Source: Hymenobacter sediminis
GTDB taxonomy: Bacteria; Bacteroidota; Bacteroidia; Cytophagales; Hymenobacteraceae
Direction: 5' to 3'
Length of the DNA stretch: 64,000 nt
Assembly (NCBI RefSeq): GCF_003231285.1
Contig: NZ_QKNS01000001.1
Span: 1,473,914 to 1,537,913 of the forward strand
A program made the translations under genes and the position numbers. The stretch's first letter is position 1. Each line of letters opens with the position of its first letter. The notes under the pieces were generated by a model. The model searched no databases. It saw only the letters and a list, made by a program, of their open reading frames with translations, and was not told the origin of the DNA. Of this stretch, positions 1-7,599 are shown piece by piece.

Positions 1-516
1 CACGGCCGCCGGAAACGTACGAACCAAGTCAGTAAGCAGCTTATGCAGCAGGCGGCCATTTTCGGAGATGTGCAAGCCAGAATTGTAGCGTACGTAAAGG
101 CAGTGCACATCCAGCTCCCGCTGCAGGCGTGGGCCGAAGCGCACATCCTCCGGCCCCTCACCAGTTTGCCAGATGATTTCGTCGCCCATCAGGCCGTGCA
201 GAAACACCACAGTTTTGCGGGGGCGGCCCTGGGCACTGGGCAGCCGCAGCTGTTCTACCGGCACGTCGGACTCGTAGCGGCGGAAGTTCATCCGGATGGC
301 GCGCCGGTCGTGGCGGGCCGCTAGCTGGTCGCCAAATGCACCGTTGAGGACGGGCAGAGTAAAGTGCATATTCTGCTGGCCCGTGCGGTACAGCATCCCT
401 ACTCCCTCCAATGGGGCCAGGGCCGCCCGGCCTACCGCTGCTGCCGCCCGCTGCCAGCGCGAGGCCAGCTTATCGGCATCTGGCTGTGGAGCAGAATCGT
501 TGGGTTCGGTGGTCAT
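1..516 (-). CDS. Alpha/beta hydrolase, N-terminal part (cut by window edge)
   Basis: Reading the minus strand from the ATG at 516 gives 172 uninterrupted codons running off the left edge. The protein begins MTTEPNDSAPQP and has a hydrophilic N-terminus without a signal peptide. About residue 105 it carries KTVVFLHGLMGDE, the beta-strand plus oxyanion-hole HG motif that opens alpha/beta hydrolase folds, followed by a stretch like LYVRYNSGLHISENG. The nucleophile elbow (GxSxG) would lie beyond the edge and cannot be seen. A lipase or esterase acting on an unknown ester is the natural reading; the substrate is unknown. It is on the same strand as the T9SS protein upstream, but a terminator lies between them, so it is probably transcribed alone. 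Confidence 0.75.
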   Translation of the reverse strand, partial: MTTEPNDSAPQPDADKLASRWQRAAAAVGRAALAPLEGVGMLYRTGQQNMHFTLPVLNGAFGDQLAARHDRRAIRMNFRRYESDVPVEQLRLPSAQGRPRKTVVFLHGLMGDEIIWQTGEGPEDVRFGPRLQRELDVHCLYVRYNSGLHISENGRLLHKLLTDLVRTFPAAV

Positions 517-612
517 GGTGGCAGGTATGGTATGCCCTAAAAACGCGGATCGGCCCGCGAAGGTGCGAAAGTTTCGGCGGCCGGCGTGTAGTCTGGCGCG
601 GCGCAACCCAGG

Positions 613-653
613 CAATAAAAAGCCCTACCTCCGGTTTGCGGCCGAAGGTAGGG
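613..653 (-). terminator. Intrinsic terminator of the T9SS-sorted gene
   Basis: Stem CCCTACC (623-629) pairs with GGTAGGG (647-653). On the minus strand the hairpin is followed by a T-rich run CTTTTTATT. It lies 20 bases past the stop of the minus-strand gene ending at 674. Confidence 0.7.
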
Positions 654-673
654 GTAGGACTTCTCAGAATAAA

Positions 674-1600
674 TTACTGAATAATCAGCTTGCGGGTCAG
701 GATGCCGTCGGGGGTGTTCAGTTGGAGCATGTACACCCCGCCGCGCTGCTGGCGCAGGTCAATCAGCCGGCCGCGGGCGGCGCTGAGCGGCGCTTTGTCC
801 TGGCGCAGAACTACCCGGCCTGTTACGTCCGTGACTGTGAAAGGCGCCGTGGAGACCGCCGCATTCGTGAGGGAGGCCAGCGAAAACTCGCCGGTAGTGC
901 TGGGGTTGGGGTAAATCTGCAGGGCAGCCTCAGCTTCCGGGTTGCGCGTGGCCGTAATGCTGCCCGTCAGCCGGATATCATCGAGTAGTAAGGAGGTGCC
1001 TGCATGAATTTCATCGGCATCACCCGAGATGGCATCCATTAGCAGCGTATCGGGGGAAAGGCCTTCGGGGGTGTAGTCCAGTGGTTCGCTGACCAACGTA
1101 TAGGTTTCAGTGGGGGGTAGGAACAGGATGATGCCGCCGATTAACTTGGTTGTGCCTTCTGAGTAGCGGGTTAAGATGGCTTGGATACCAGCACTATCGG
1201 CGGCAGCCTGGGGCCCGGTGAGCTTGTACCAGAACTCCAGGCGGGAGGGGCGCGAGGTGTAGGGCACGCCATACGTGGCCACGGTGCCGTTGCTCAGAAT
1301 GCCTGGCACAATGATCGGCTCCACGGCGTCGCCCAGGTTAACGTTGGTTAGTTCCACCGCAAAGGTGCCTTGGCGGGCAGTGGTAGACTTGTTGACAAGG
1401 CCGAAGGATGGTATTTGTTCTTCGAACTCCTGCTCCAATATATCCTCTATAGTAATCCAGTTCTGAGGAACTTCGCGCTCCGGATTGCGGAACTCCCAGT
1501 TTTCAAATGAGCCATTTGGGACCGGGGCCTGGGCCATCGCCGCCGGGGCAGTTATCAGCAAAGCTAAAGCTGCCGAAAAAGTGCGTAGCAGGTGTCGCAT
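674..1600 (-). CDS. Secreted protein with T9SS C-terminal sorting domain
   Basis: 308 residues. Residues 1-23 are a signal peptide ending near AMA-Q. The body (about 25-220) starts PVPNGSFENWEF and has the look of a beta-sandwich, carbohydrate-binding-like module, but I cannot name the family. The last about 80 residues (from IYPNPSTTGEFSL to GVYMLQLNTPDGILTRKLIIQ) are a typical type A T9SS sorting domain: IYPNP start, a GR..VLRQ middle and a K-L-I-I-Q end. That domain sends the protein through the type IX system to the cell surface or medium. The ATG at 1600 directly precedes the signal peptide. No enzyme motif is seen, so a surface or adhesive role is only a guess. Confidence 0.85.
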   Translation of the reverse strand: MRHLLRTFSAALALLITAPAAMAQAPVPNGSFENWEFRNPEREVPQNWITIEDILEQEFEEQIPSFGLVNKSTTARQGTFAVELTNVNLGDAVEPIIVPGILSNGTVATYGVPYTSRPSRLEFWYKLTGPQAAADSAGIQAILTRYSEGTTKLIGGIILFLPPTETYTLVSEPLDYTPEGLSPDTLLMDAISGDADEIHAGTSLLLDDIRLTGSITATRNPEAEAALQIYPNPSTTGEFSLASLTNAAVSTAPFTVTDVTGRVVLRQDKAPLSAARGRLIDLRQQRGGVYMLQLNTPDGILTRKLIIQ

Positions 1601-1717
1601 AGTATTCAGTTTGATAAGTAGATAAAGGCACTACGGGCAATTGGCCAGAAGGATAAAGCGAAAAGTGAAATATTTAATAATAATTATTCAAGGCGTGATT
1701 CGCTGACTGACAGTAGG

Positions 1718-2542
1718 TTATCGCTGGCGGGGCAGCGCGCCGGCCAGCGCTCCGGTTAGCAGCCCGCCCACGTGCGCCGCATTATCGGTGGTGTGGGCCT
1801 GCAGGCCGCCGGCCAGACTGCTGGCTAGTAAGTAAAGCACAAACAGCAGCACCGTGTAGCGCCCCGAGCGGGTAAAGGCCGTTGGCTGCCGCATGAGCGT
1901 CGCCAACAGCAAGCCATAAAGCCCGAAAATAGCCCCAGAAGCCCCCACCGAGTTCAGGCCCTGCGTGTGCCACCACCAGCTCAGCAGGCTGCCGCCTACT
2001 CCACTTAGCAGGTACACCACTAGCAGGCGCCGACTGCCTACCAGTCCTTCCGTGAGCAGCCCTAGAAACACCAGCGAGGCCATATTCAGCAGCAAGTGCG
2101 CCGCGCCGCCGTGCAGAAAGCAGCTAGTAAGTAGGCGCCACGGCTGAGCAGGAGTGAGCGGTGAAAAATTGGAACCCCACCGGATCAGGTCGGCGCCGGC
2201 TGGCTGCCAGGCATCAGCGCCCATCACTACCATGGCCAAGTACACGAGCACGTTTAGCCAAAGCAGCAGGGGAGTAGTGCGGTAGCCGGGCCGGGGCCAG
2301 AACACGCCGCGCAACACTCCCCAGGCCAGCGGACTGGCATCCGGCTCAACGGGGGCAGGTTCCTCGGGAGGGCGGCTGGGGCCGGTAGGTAGCTCAGTCG
2401 GAATCAGGCCTCGGCGCTGCAGCTCCCGCACGGCCGCTTGCCCCACGGCCGCTGGGTACTGCCGGGCGTGCTGAGCCAGGTACAGCAGCTCAGCATCGGT
2501 TTTCTGAGCAAAGAGAGTGGCGGGGTCAGGGGCGGCAGACAT
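1718..2542 (-). CDS. Rhomboid family intramembrane serine protease
   Basis: 274 residues from the ATG at 2542. A longer open frame extends upstream but would overlap the neighbour ending at 2655, and the ATG at 2542 starts a module (MSAAPDPATLFAQKTDAELL) that recurs at the start of that neighbour. The N-terminal about 90 residues are cytosolic, followed by about six membrane segments. Rhomboid signatures are present: HGGAAHLLLNM in the second segment region, the catalytic serine in NSVGASGAIFG, and the catalytic histidine in NAAHVGGLLTGALAG. Rhomboids cleave transmembrane substrates inside the membrane; the substrate here is unknown. The family assignment is secure. Confidence 0.93.
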   Translation of the reverse strand: MSAAPDPATLFAQKTDAELLYLAQHARQYPAAVGQAAVRELQRRGLIPTELPTGPSRPPEEPAPVEPDASPLAWGVLRGVFWPRPGYRTTPLLLWLNVLVYLAMVVMGADAWQPAGADLIRWGSNFSPLTPAQPWRLLTSCFLHGGAAHLLLNMASLVFLGLLTEGLVGSRRLLVVYLLSGVGGSLLSWWWHTQGLNSVGASGAIFGLYGLLLATLMRQPTAFTRSGRYTVLLFVLYLLASSLAGGLQAHTTDNAAHVGGLLTGALAGALPRQR

Positions 2543-2654
2543 ACACAAAGAAGACAACGGGCGCCCCTCTCCGGTTTTCGGAAAGATGCGCCCGTGTCTG
2601 GCGTCATAAACCCTGCCAGCCCCCGAGGGCCTGACAAGGTTGCGCCCTACCCCC

Positions 2655-3494
2655 TTATAGCTCCGTGATGTTGCCCCGAATAGCGGGCTTGGCTTGGTAG
2701 CGGCCGCGCAGCTCATCAGCCAGGCCGCTCGCTTCCTGATGAACGCGCTCCTCTTCTTTATCCATCATCGGCATCTGGGCCCTGTAACGCGACTTAAAGC
2801 TTTGAAGCGAGCTGCGGCGCAGATTCAGGCCTTTCTGCATTAGCGTCAGGTTGGCTTCCATCGTAAGTGTCAAATTCTGGTTGTAAGCTTTGGCCCGCAT
2901 AAACCAGCTGATGCGCTCCAAGGCAAGGTCAACCTGGCCGGGAAAGACACTCGTGACGGGCTCATGGCGGGCCTGGTTTGTCAGATGCACGGCTGCATTT
3001 TCGGCCAGCCAGTAGCGCCGGGCCATGCGCAGGTAGCGGCCCGTAGCGGTTGTGTCGGCGCGGTCGGCGGCCGAAAGCTGGCGGCGTACCTCAGCCACCT
3101 GTGCGGCTGTTTCCGCTTCAAAATCGGGGAGACGCTCTGCCTTTACCGCTTCCAGGACAATGGGCGCGGCCGGTTTTTTGGCAGCCACTTCCTTGGGAGC
3201 CGAAGTAGGGTTTCGCAGGCCCCACCAGCCCAATCCGAGCATCACCAACGCCAGGGCCAGCGCCGGCCACCACCGCGCCACGGCCGATGGGGTAGGTTCA
3301 GCATCATCGAGGGGGTAGGCGGGGGCAGCGGCTTCGGGCGCGGGCGGCTTGGGCAAACCCACACCACGGCGGCGCAGCTCCCGGCCAGCTTCGGCCACTA
3401 AGGCAGCATGATACAGCTCTGGGTGCTGCACCAGGTACAGCAACTCCTCATTGGTTTTTTGCAGAAAAGAATCGGACGCAGAAGGGGAAGCCAT
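2655..3494 (-). CDS. Single-pass membrane protein sharing the rhomboid's N-terminal module
   Basis: 279 residues from the ATG at 3494 (MASPSASDSFLQKTNEELL), chosen because it aligns with the start of the neighbouring rhomboid. A longer frame to 3617 has no supporting similarity. Residues about 9-40 match the rhomboid's N-terminus (QKT-x-x-ELLYL-x-QH, then AA then REL-RRG). A Pro/Ala-rich linker follows, then one membrane helix (ALALALVMLGLGWWGLRN) and an Ala/Lys-rich, probably helical C-terminal half with many charged residues. No enzyme motif is seen. It lies just upstream of the rhomboid on the same strand with a 112-base gap, so the two may be transcribed together and may interact; that is inference. 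Confidence 0.75.
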   Translation of the reverse strand: MASPSASDSFLQKTNEELLYLVQHPELYHAALVAEAGRELRRRGVGLPKPPAPEAAAPAYPLDDAEPTPSAVARWWPALALALVMLGLGWWGLRNPTSAPKEVAAKKPAAPIVLEAVKAERLPDFEAETAAQVAEVRRQLSAADRADTTATGRYLRMARRYWLAENAAVHLTNQARHEPVTSVFPGQVDLALERISWFMRAKAYNQNLTLTMEANLTLMQKGLNLRRSSLQSFKSRYRAQMPMMDKEEERVHQEASGLADELRGRYQAKPAIRGNITEL

Positions 3495-3651
3495 GCGAAG
3501 GCGGTAAGGTATAGTAGCAGGAAAAATCCCTCCAAATTGGTGAAAAGCGTCCGGACTACCAGCTGCCGCAGGCCAACACCCCGGCAGCGCTTGCGTATAG
3601 CCAAGGCCGGGCCCCACCCGCCCGCATCCTTCATCCTAAGAACTATACGCC

Positions 3652-3960
3652 ATGAGCACTCCTCGCGAAGAACTCCTTGACGCCAGCTCGCTGCCCAACC
3701 GCCCCGACGCTATTTCCGACGACCAGCAGCCCGAAGGCCGCATTTTCCCCGGCAGCCAAGATACCGGCATGAATGCCGATGACAACTTTGGCAGCGGCGG
3801 CACCGAAGGCGGCCAGTCTATTAGCGGCGCCCGCGTGCGTTCCGGCGCCCCTAACTACGATGCCCCCGGCAACGCCCAGGATGGCGATGTAGGCGGCAAC
3901 AGCATCAGCGCCGGTTCGGGCGTTTCGGGCGGCGAAACCGGCCAGGTACCCCAACTCTAA
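3652..3960 (+). CDS. Small disordered Gly/Ser/Asp-rich protein
   Basis: 102 residues, no signal peptide, no hydrophobic stretch and no Cys. Composition is dominated by G, S, D, N, Q and P, as expected for an intrinsically disordered protein. The ATG at 3652 is preceded by an A/C-rich stretch. A second small disordered gene follows 25 bases downstream on the same strand, so the two look like one unit. I do not recognise a family. Proteins of this kind are sometimes stress or desiccation related, but nothing here proves that. Confidence 0.65.
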   Translation: MSTPREELLDASSLPNRPDAISDDQQPEGRIFPGSQDTGMNADDNFGSGGTEGGQSISGARVRSGAPNYDAPGNAQDGDVGGNSISAGSGVSGGETGQVPQL

Positions 3961-3985
3961 TTTCCCACCGCTAACTCTCCCTAAT

Positions 3986-4219
3986 ATGGCAACCCAGCAA
4001 GGCAACCCTACCCCGCAAAACGGCGGGCAAGCCTCTCAACCCAACACCGGCCCCAACGAAGCCGCCAAGCAACCCGCTACCACCCAAGAAGAACTCTCGC
4101 AGGATGATGGCGCGGGCATCCGGGGCGGCTACGGCGACAGTGACCAGACCAACGGTCTGGAAGGCGGCGGCCAAACCAAATCGGACCGCTCCGATCCGCA
4201 ACAATCGGCTCAGGAATAG
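3986..4219 (+). CDS. Small disordered Gln/Gly/Pro-rich protein
   Basis: 77 residues, starting MATQQGNPTPQNGG and ending DRSDPQQSAQE. It is strongly hydrophilic, has no Cys or Trp, and holds few hydrophobic residues, so it is probably unfolded in isolation. It follows the 102-residue protein after 25 bases with the same codon style and similar composition (both contain a GG-rich centre and an acidic D/E-x-Q region). The pair may have arisen by duplication, but the similarity is compositional rather than an alignment. Function unknown. Confidence 0.6.
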   Translation: MATQQGNPTPQNGGQASQPNTGPNEAAKQPATTQEELSQDDGAGIRGGYGDSDQTNGLEGGGQTKSDRSDPQQSAQE

Positions 4220-4395
4220 CCGTTGTCGTCCGGCTCTTGCCGGCTGAAACTGTGCTTACAACCTATTACTGCGGGCCGGTGCCAGGCGGTTATCCCTTCA
4301 TGAAGGGGTAGCAGCCGGTGCCGGCTCGCTGTGTTTTCGGTGCGGCTAGGCTATTTCGCGACCTTTTTTACACACTGATTCCCCTTTGCACCCCG

Positions 4396-4403
4396 TACCT
4401 TCG
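4396..4403 (+). promoter_or_regulatory. Promoter -7 box five bases before a start codon
   Basis: TACCTTCG fits the Bacteroidota -7 consensus TAnnTTTG with one change. The ATG of the glycosyl hydrolase follows at 4409, so the transcript would start at or next to the start codon. No clear -33 TTG was found at the right distance, so this is moderately supported. Confidence 0.5.
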
Positions 4404-4408
4404 TGGTA

Positions 4409-6187
4409 ATGTTTCGATTACTTGCCGCCTGCCGTTTTCTCGTTTTCCTGGTTCTGAGTTGTAACTGGCTGGATGCCCGGGCCGCCGACGTGCCGCCCAA
4501 GCGCGAGCTGCGCGGCGTCTGGATTGCTACCGTGGAGAATATCGACTGGCCCAGCAGCCGCGCCCTCACGCCCGAGCAGCAGCGCCGCGAATACCGCCGC
4601 ATTCTCGATGACCACCAGCGCAGCGGCATCAATGCCGTGTTCGTGCAGGTGCGGCCCGCCTCTGATGCTTTCTACCAGAGCAATCTGGAGCCCTGGAGCA
4701 AGTGGCTGACCGGGCAACAGGGCAAGGCGCCAGCTCCGTTCTACGATCCGCTTCCCTTCCTGATTGAAGAAGCCCATAACCGTGGCATGGAGTTTCACGC
4801 GTGGTTTAACCCGTACCGGGCCACCATGGACACCGTTACGCGGCGGCTGGCCCCCAACCATCCCTACCGCAAACACCCCGAGTGGTTTCTGCGCTACTCG
4901 GGCAAGCTGCTCTATAACCCTGGCCTGCCCGAAGTGCGCAACTACATCAGCGAGGTAATTCTGGACGTGGTGCGCCGCTACGATATTGATGGCGTCCACT
5001 TCGATGACTACTTCTACCCCTACCCCGAAAGCGGGCAAGTAATCCACGATGAAGACGCCTTCGCCCGCTTCAACCCCGATGGCCTCAAGCTGGCCGACTG
5101 GCGCCGCCAGAACGTGAACACCCTCATCCGCGACCTGCACGATACCATTCAGCACACCAAGCGCTGGGTGAAGTTCGGCATTTCGCCCTTCGGCGTATGG
5201 CGCAACCAAACCACCGACCCCAACGGCTCGGCCACCAAAGCCTTTCAGGGCTACGACGGCCTATATGCCGATGCGCTGGAGTGGCTGCGCCAGGGTTGGG
5301 TTGATTACGTGCTGCCCCAGCTGTATTGGAGCACAGGCTTCCGGGTAGCCCAATACCCCGTACTGGTAGAGTGGTGGGCCCGCAACAGCAAAGGCCGCCA
5401 CCTCTATATCGGGCACGGGGCCTACCGCATGTCGGAAAGCACGAAGTCGGATACGGTGTGGCGCAATCCGCGCGAGTTGCCCCGTCAGGTGCGCCTGAAC
5501 CGCACTTTCCCGACGGAAGTGGGGGGTAGCGTATTCTTCAGCTCGAAGTCGTTGATGGCGAACGTGCTGCACACCACTGACTCCTTGCGTCAGCATGAGT
5601 TTCGCTACCCCGCCCTAGTGCCCACGATGCCCTGGCTGGATGCCGTGCCTCCGCGCCCGGCCCAGAACCTGACTGTGGCAACCGGTGCCGCCGCCACGAC
5701 CCTGACCTGGCAGCCCGGCCCCGCCGCCACCGACGGCGACCAGGCCGCCTACTACGCCCTCTACCGCTTCCAGGACGACCAGACGCCTACCCCCGACGAC
5801 CCGCGTAACCTGCTGGCCCTCGTCCGGCCCCAGCCTGGCCGCCCCCTGACGTTCACGGATACCACCGCCCGCGCCGGCCGCGGCTACGCCTACTACCTCA
5901 CCTCCTTCGACCGGTTGCACAATGAGAGCCGCCCGATTTCGGTGCGTACCACCGGCCGCGCCGCCGAGGTGGTAGTGGCCCAAGCCGCACCGCCCGCACC
6001 CGGAACGGCGCCCATTGCAACCCCGGCCCCGGCCACCACCCAACCCACTGCGCCGCCGGCGCGCCCTACACCCCGCCCAGTTACCCCACGACCAACTACT
6101 ACCGTCAGCACGCCGACTAAGGTGAAAATTAAAACCAAGCCCAAGCGGCGCGGCGGCTTCTTCCGCCGCCTGTTCGGCGGGCGGTAG
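4409..6187 (+). CDS. Exported GHL10-type (family 10-like) glycosyl hydrolase
   Basis: 592 residues from the ATG at 4409 (an in-frame GTG at 4403 sits inside the -7 box and is unlikely). Residues 1-25 are a signal peptide ending DARA. Residues about 30-340 form the GHL10 TIM-barrel: KRELRGVWIATVENIDWPS at the start, then INAVFVQVRP, FHAWFNPYRA, YDIDGVHFDDYFYP and VKFGISPFGVW. The acidic pair in VHFDDYF and the polar residues at strand ends fit a glycosidase site. About 420-500 is a fibronectin-III-like module. The C-terminus is a Pro/Thr/Ala-rich linker and a short basic tail (KIKTKPKRRGGFFRRLFGG). The family is linked to envelope glycans or peptidoglycan; the exact substrate cannot be told. 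Confidence 0.88.
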   Translation: MFRLLAACRFLVFLVLSCNWLDARAADVPPKRELRGVWIATVENIDWPSSRALTPEQQRREYRRILDDHQRSGINAVFVQVRPASDAFYQSNLEPWSKWLTGQQGKAPAPFYDPLPFLIEEAHNRGMEFHAWFNPYRATMDTVTRRLAPNHPYRKHPEWFLRYSGKLLYNPGLPEVRNYISEVILDVVRRYDIDGVHFDDYFYPYPESGQVIHDEDAFARFNPDGLKLADWRRQNVNTLIRDLHDTIQHTKRWVKFGISPFGVWRNQTTDPNGSATKAFQGYDGLYADALEWLRQGWVDYVLPQLYWSTGFRVAQYPVLVEWWARNSKGRHLYIGHGAYRMSESTKSDTVWRNPRELPRQVRLNRTFPTEVGGSVFFSSKSLMANVLHTTDSLRQHEFRYPALVPTMPWLDAVPPRPAQNLTVATGAAATTLTWQPGPAATDGDQAAYYALYRFQDDQTPTPDDPRNLLALVRPQPGRPLTFTDTTARAGRGYAYYLTSFDRLHNESRPISVRTTGRAAEVVVAQAAPPAPGTAPIATPAPATTQPTAPPARPTPRPVTPRPTTTVSTPTKVKIKTKPKRRGGFFRRLFGGR

Positions 6188-6198
6188 CTGCCCTAACC

Positions 6199-6235
6199 AA
6201 AAAGGGCCTCCCCACACCGGGAAGGCCCTTTTTTT
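6199..6235. terminator. Bidirectional terminator between convergent genes
   Basis: Arms AAAAAGGGCCT (6199-6209) and AGGCCCTTTTT (6223-6233) flank a 13-base loop, with T-runs on both strands. It serves the hydrolase on the plus strand and the lipoprotein gene ending at 6255 on the minus strand. Confidence 0.85.
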
Positions 6236-6254
6236 GTGTCGTAACGAAAAGCGT

Positions 6255-7547
6255 CTACAGCGCTTTCACTGCTAGGTTCAGCGTCACATCCGTGGCGGTG
6301 CGGTTGAGGCCCGTCACGGTGAAGATGGCGTACTGGTTGGCGTTGCGCAGGCGGGCAATGTACACGTCACCTACCACTGCGTTGTCGATGGTGGTTACCT
6401 GGGCCGTGGTGGCGGCGCTCAGATAGGTTTGCCGGATACTGTTGAGGGTAGCAGCGGTGTACACGGCGGCCGTGGTTTTCACGAAGCGGGTGGGCTCCAC
6501 GGCGGGGGTAGTACCCGTGGCGGCCCGGCCGTTCAGGGCCTGAAGCCGGACGGCGTTGCTAGCCGTGCTGGTAATGGCCAGGTCCTTGAGCAGTGGGTCG
6601 CCGGTGGCCGGCACCGTGCTCAGCGTGGTCAGGTCCAGGGCGGCCTGGTCGCCGCCGGTGGTGCCAGTGTAGGTGAGCGTGAGGGTGCGAGCGGTGGCCA
6701 GCGCCGTGGCGGTGCCCGGCGTGAGGGGCGCGGCCGTAGCCGAGCCGGTCCGTACGCTGGGGGTGCCGGCAAACCGGCTCTTGGCCTCGAAACGGTAAGT
6801 AACTTCCTGGCCGCTGGAGCCGGCGGGCAGAGTCACGTTCACGTCCACGGCGGTGCGGGCTCCGGTTTGGGCGCCGGTGGCGGGCAGGCGCTGGCGCAGG
6901 GCCCGCCGCTCGGGGTCTGTGCCTACCTTCACGTAGGTAATCAGGCTGTCGAGGTCTTTGTAAAGCGTGCCGGCCGCTGTCAGGCTGGTTGCGGCATTGA
7001 TGCCGCCGTCGTTCAGCACCACGTTGTAACGCACCACGTCGCCGGGCACCAGGGGGCTGCCGGCGGGTGCGGTTACGTTGGTTACGCTGTTCACTTTTAC
7101 GGTCGGCGTTGGCTCGGCCAGGCGGAAGGAAAAGGAGCGCAGCTTGGACTGGCTGTTTTCAGCGGTTACCACCGCCGACACCCGCACATTGGCCTTGTTG
7201 ACCCCGGCGGGCACGGTGTAATTAACCAGCAGCGTATCGGCGTTTTTCCGCTTGGAGAAGGCCGCTTTGTAGGGAATGGTCTGCACCAACGTGGAGTCGG
7301 TGGCCGGCTCGATGCGCTGGTAAATGCGCACGTCGCGCAGGGGTGCGGTCTGCTGGGCGTATTGCAGCTCGAAGGTGAAGGTCTCGCCGGTGGCGTACTT
7401 CGTGCTCAGGCCTAGGTTGTTCCCCACAAAGGTCGGGATTTGCTCGCCAACCTCCGTGTACATAGTATCCAGCTCGTCGTTGCAGGCAGTTAGCAGCAAG
7501 GGGGCCGCGGCCAGCAGCCAGCGGCGGGTAGGTTTCAAGGGTATCAT
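6255..7547 (-). CDS. SusCD-associated surface lipoprotein, family unknown
   Basis: 430 residues. The N-terminus carries a signal with the lipobox LLLTAC, so it is a lipoprotein with Cys at about 22. The rest is Thr/Ala/Val-rich and beta-like, with phrases such as YTVPAGVNKANVRVSAVV and VTYRFEAKSRFAG that suggest several Ig-like modules. It is the third gene of a SusC-SusD-lipoprotein operon, starting 53 bases after the SusD stop. In such operons the third lipoprotein often binds the same ligand at the cell surface (SusE/F-like role); that job is inferred from position. No catalytic motif is seen. Confidence 0.75.
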   Translation of the reverse strand: MIPLKPTRRWLLAAAPLLLTACNDELDTMYTEVGEQIPTFVGNNLGLSTKYATGETFTFELQYAQQTAPLRDVRIYQRIEPATDSTLVQTIPYKAAFSKRKNADTLLVNYTVPAGVNKANVRVSAVVTAENSQSKLRSFSFRLAEPTPTVKVNSVTNVTAPAGSPLVPGDVVRYNVVLNDGGINAATSLTAAGTLYKDLDSLITYVKVGTDPERRALRQRLPATGAQTGARTAVDVNVTLPAGSSGQEVTYRFEAKSRFAGTPSVRTGSATAAPLTPGTATALATARTLTLTYTGTTGGDQAALDLTTLSTVPATGDPLLKDLAITSTASNAVRLQALNGRAATGTTPAVEPTRFVKTTAAVYTAATLNSIRQTYLSAATTAQVTTIDNAVVGDVYIARLRNANQYAIFTVTGLNRTATDVTLNLAVKAL

Positions 7548-7599
7548 ACAACTCGTTGCGTCATTGGTCAGGAGAAATCAACTTGAAGGAGTGCGCCGC

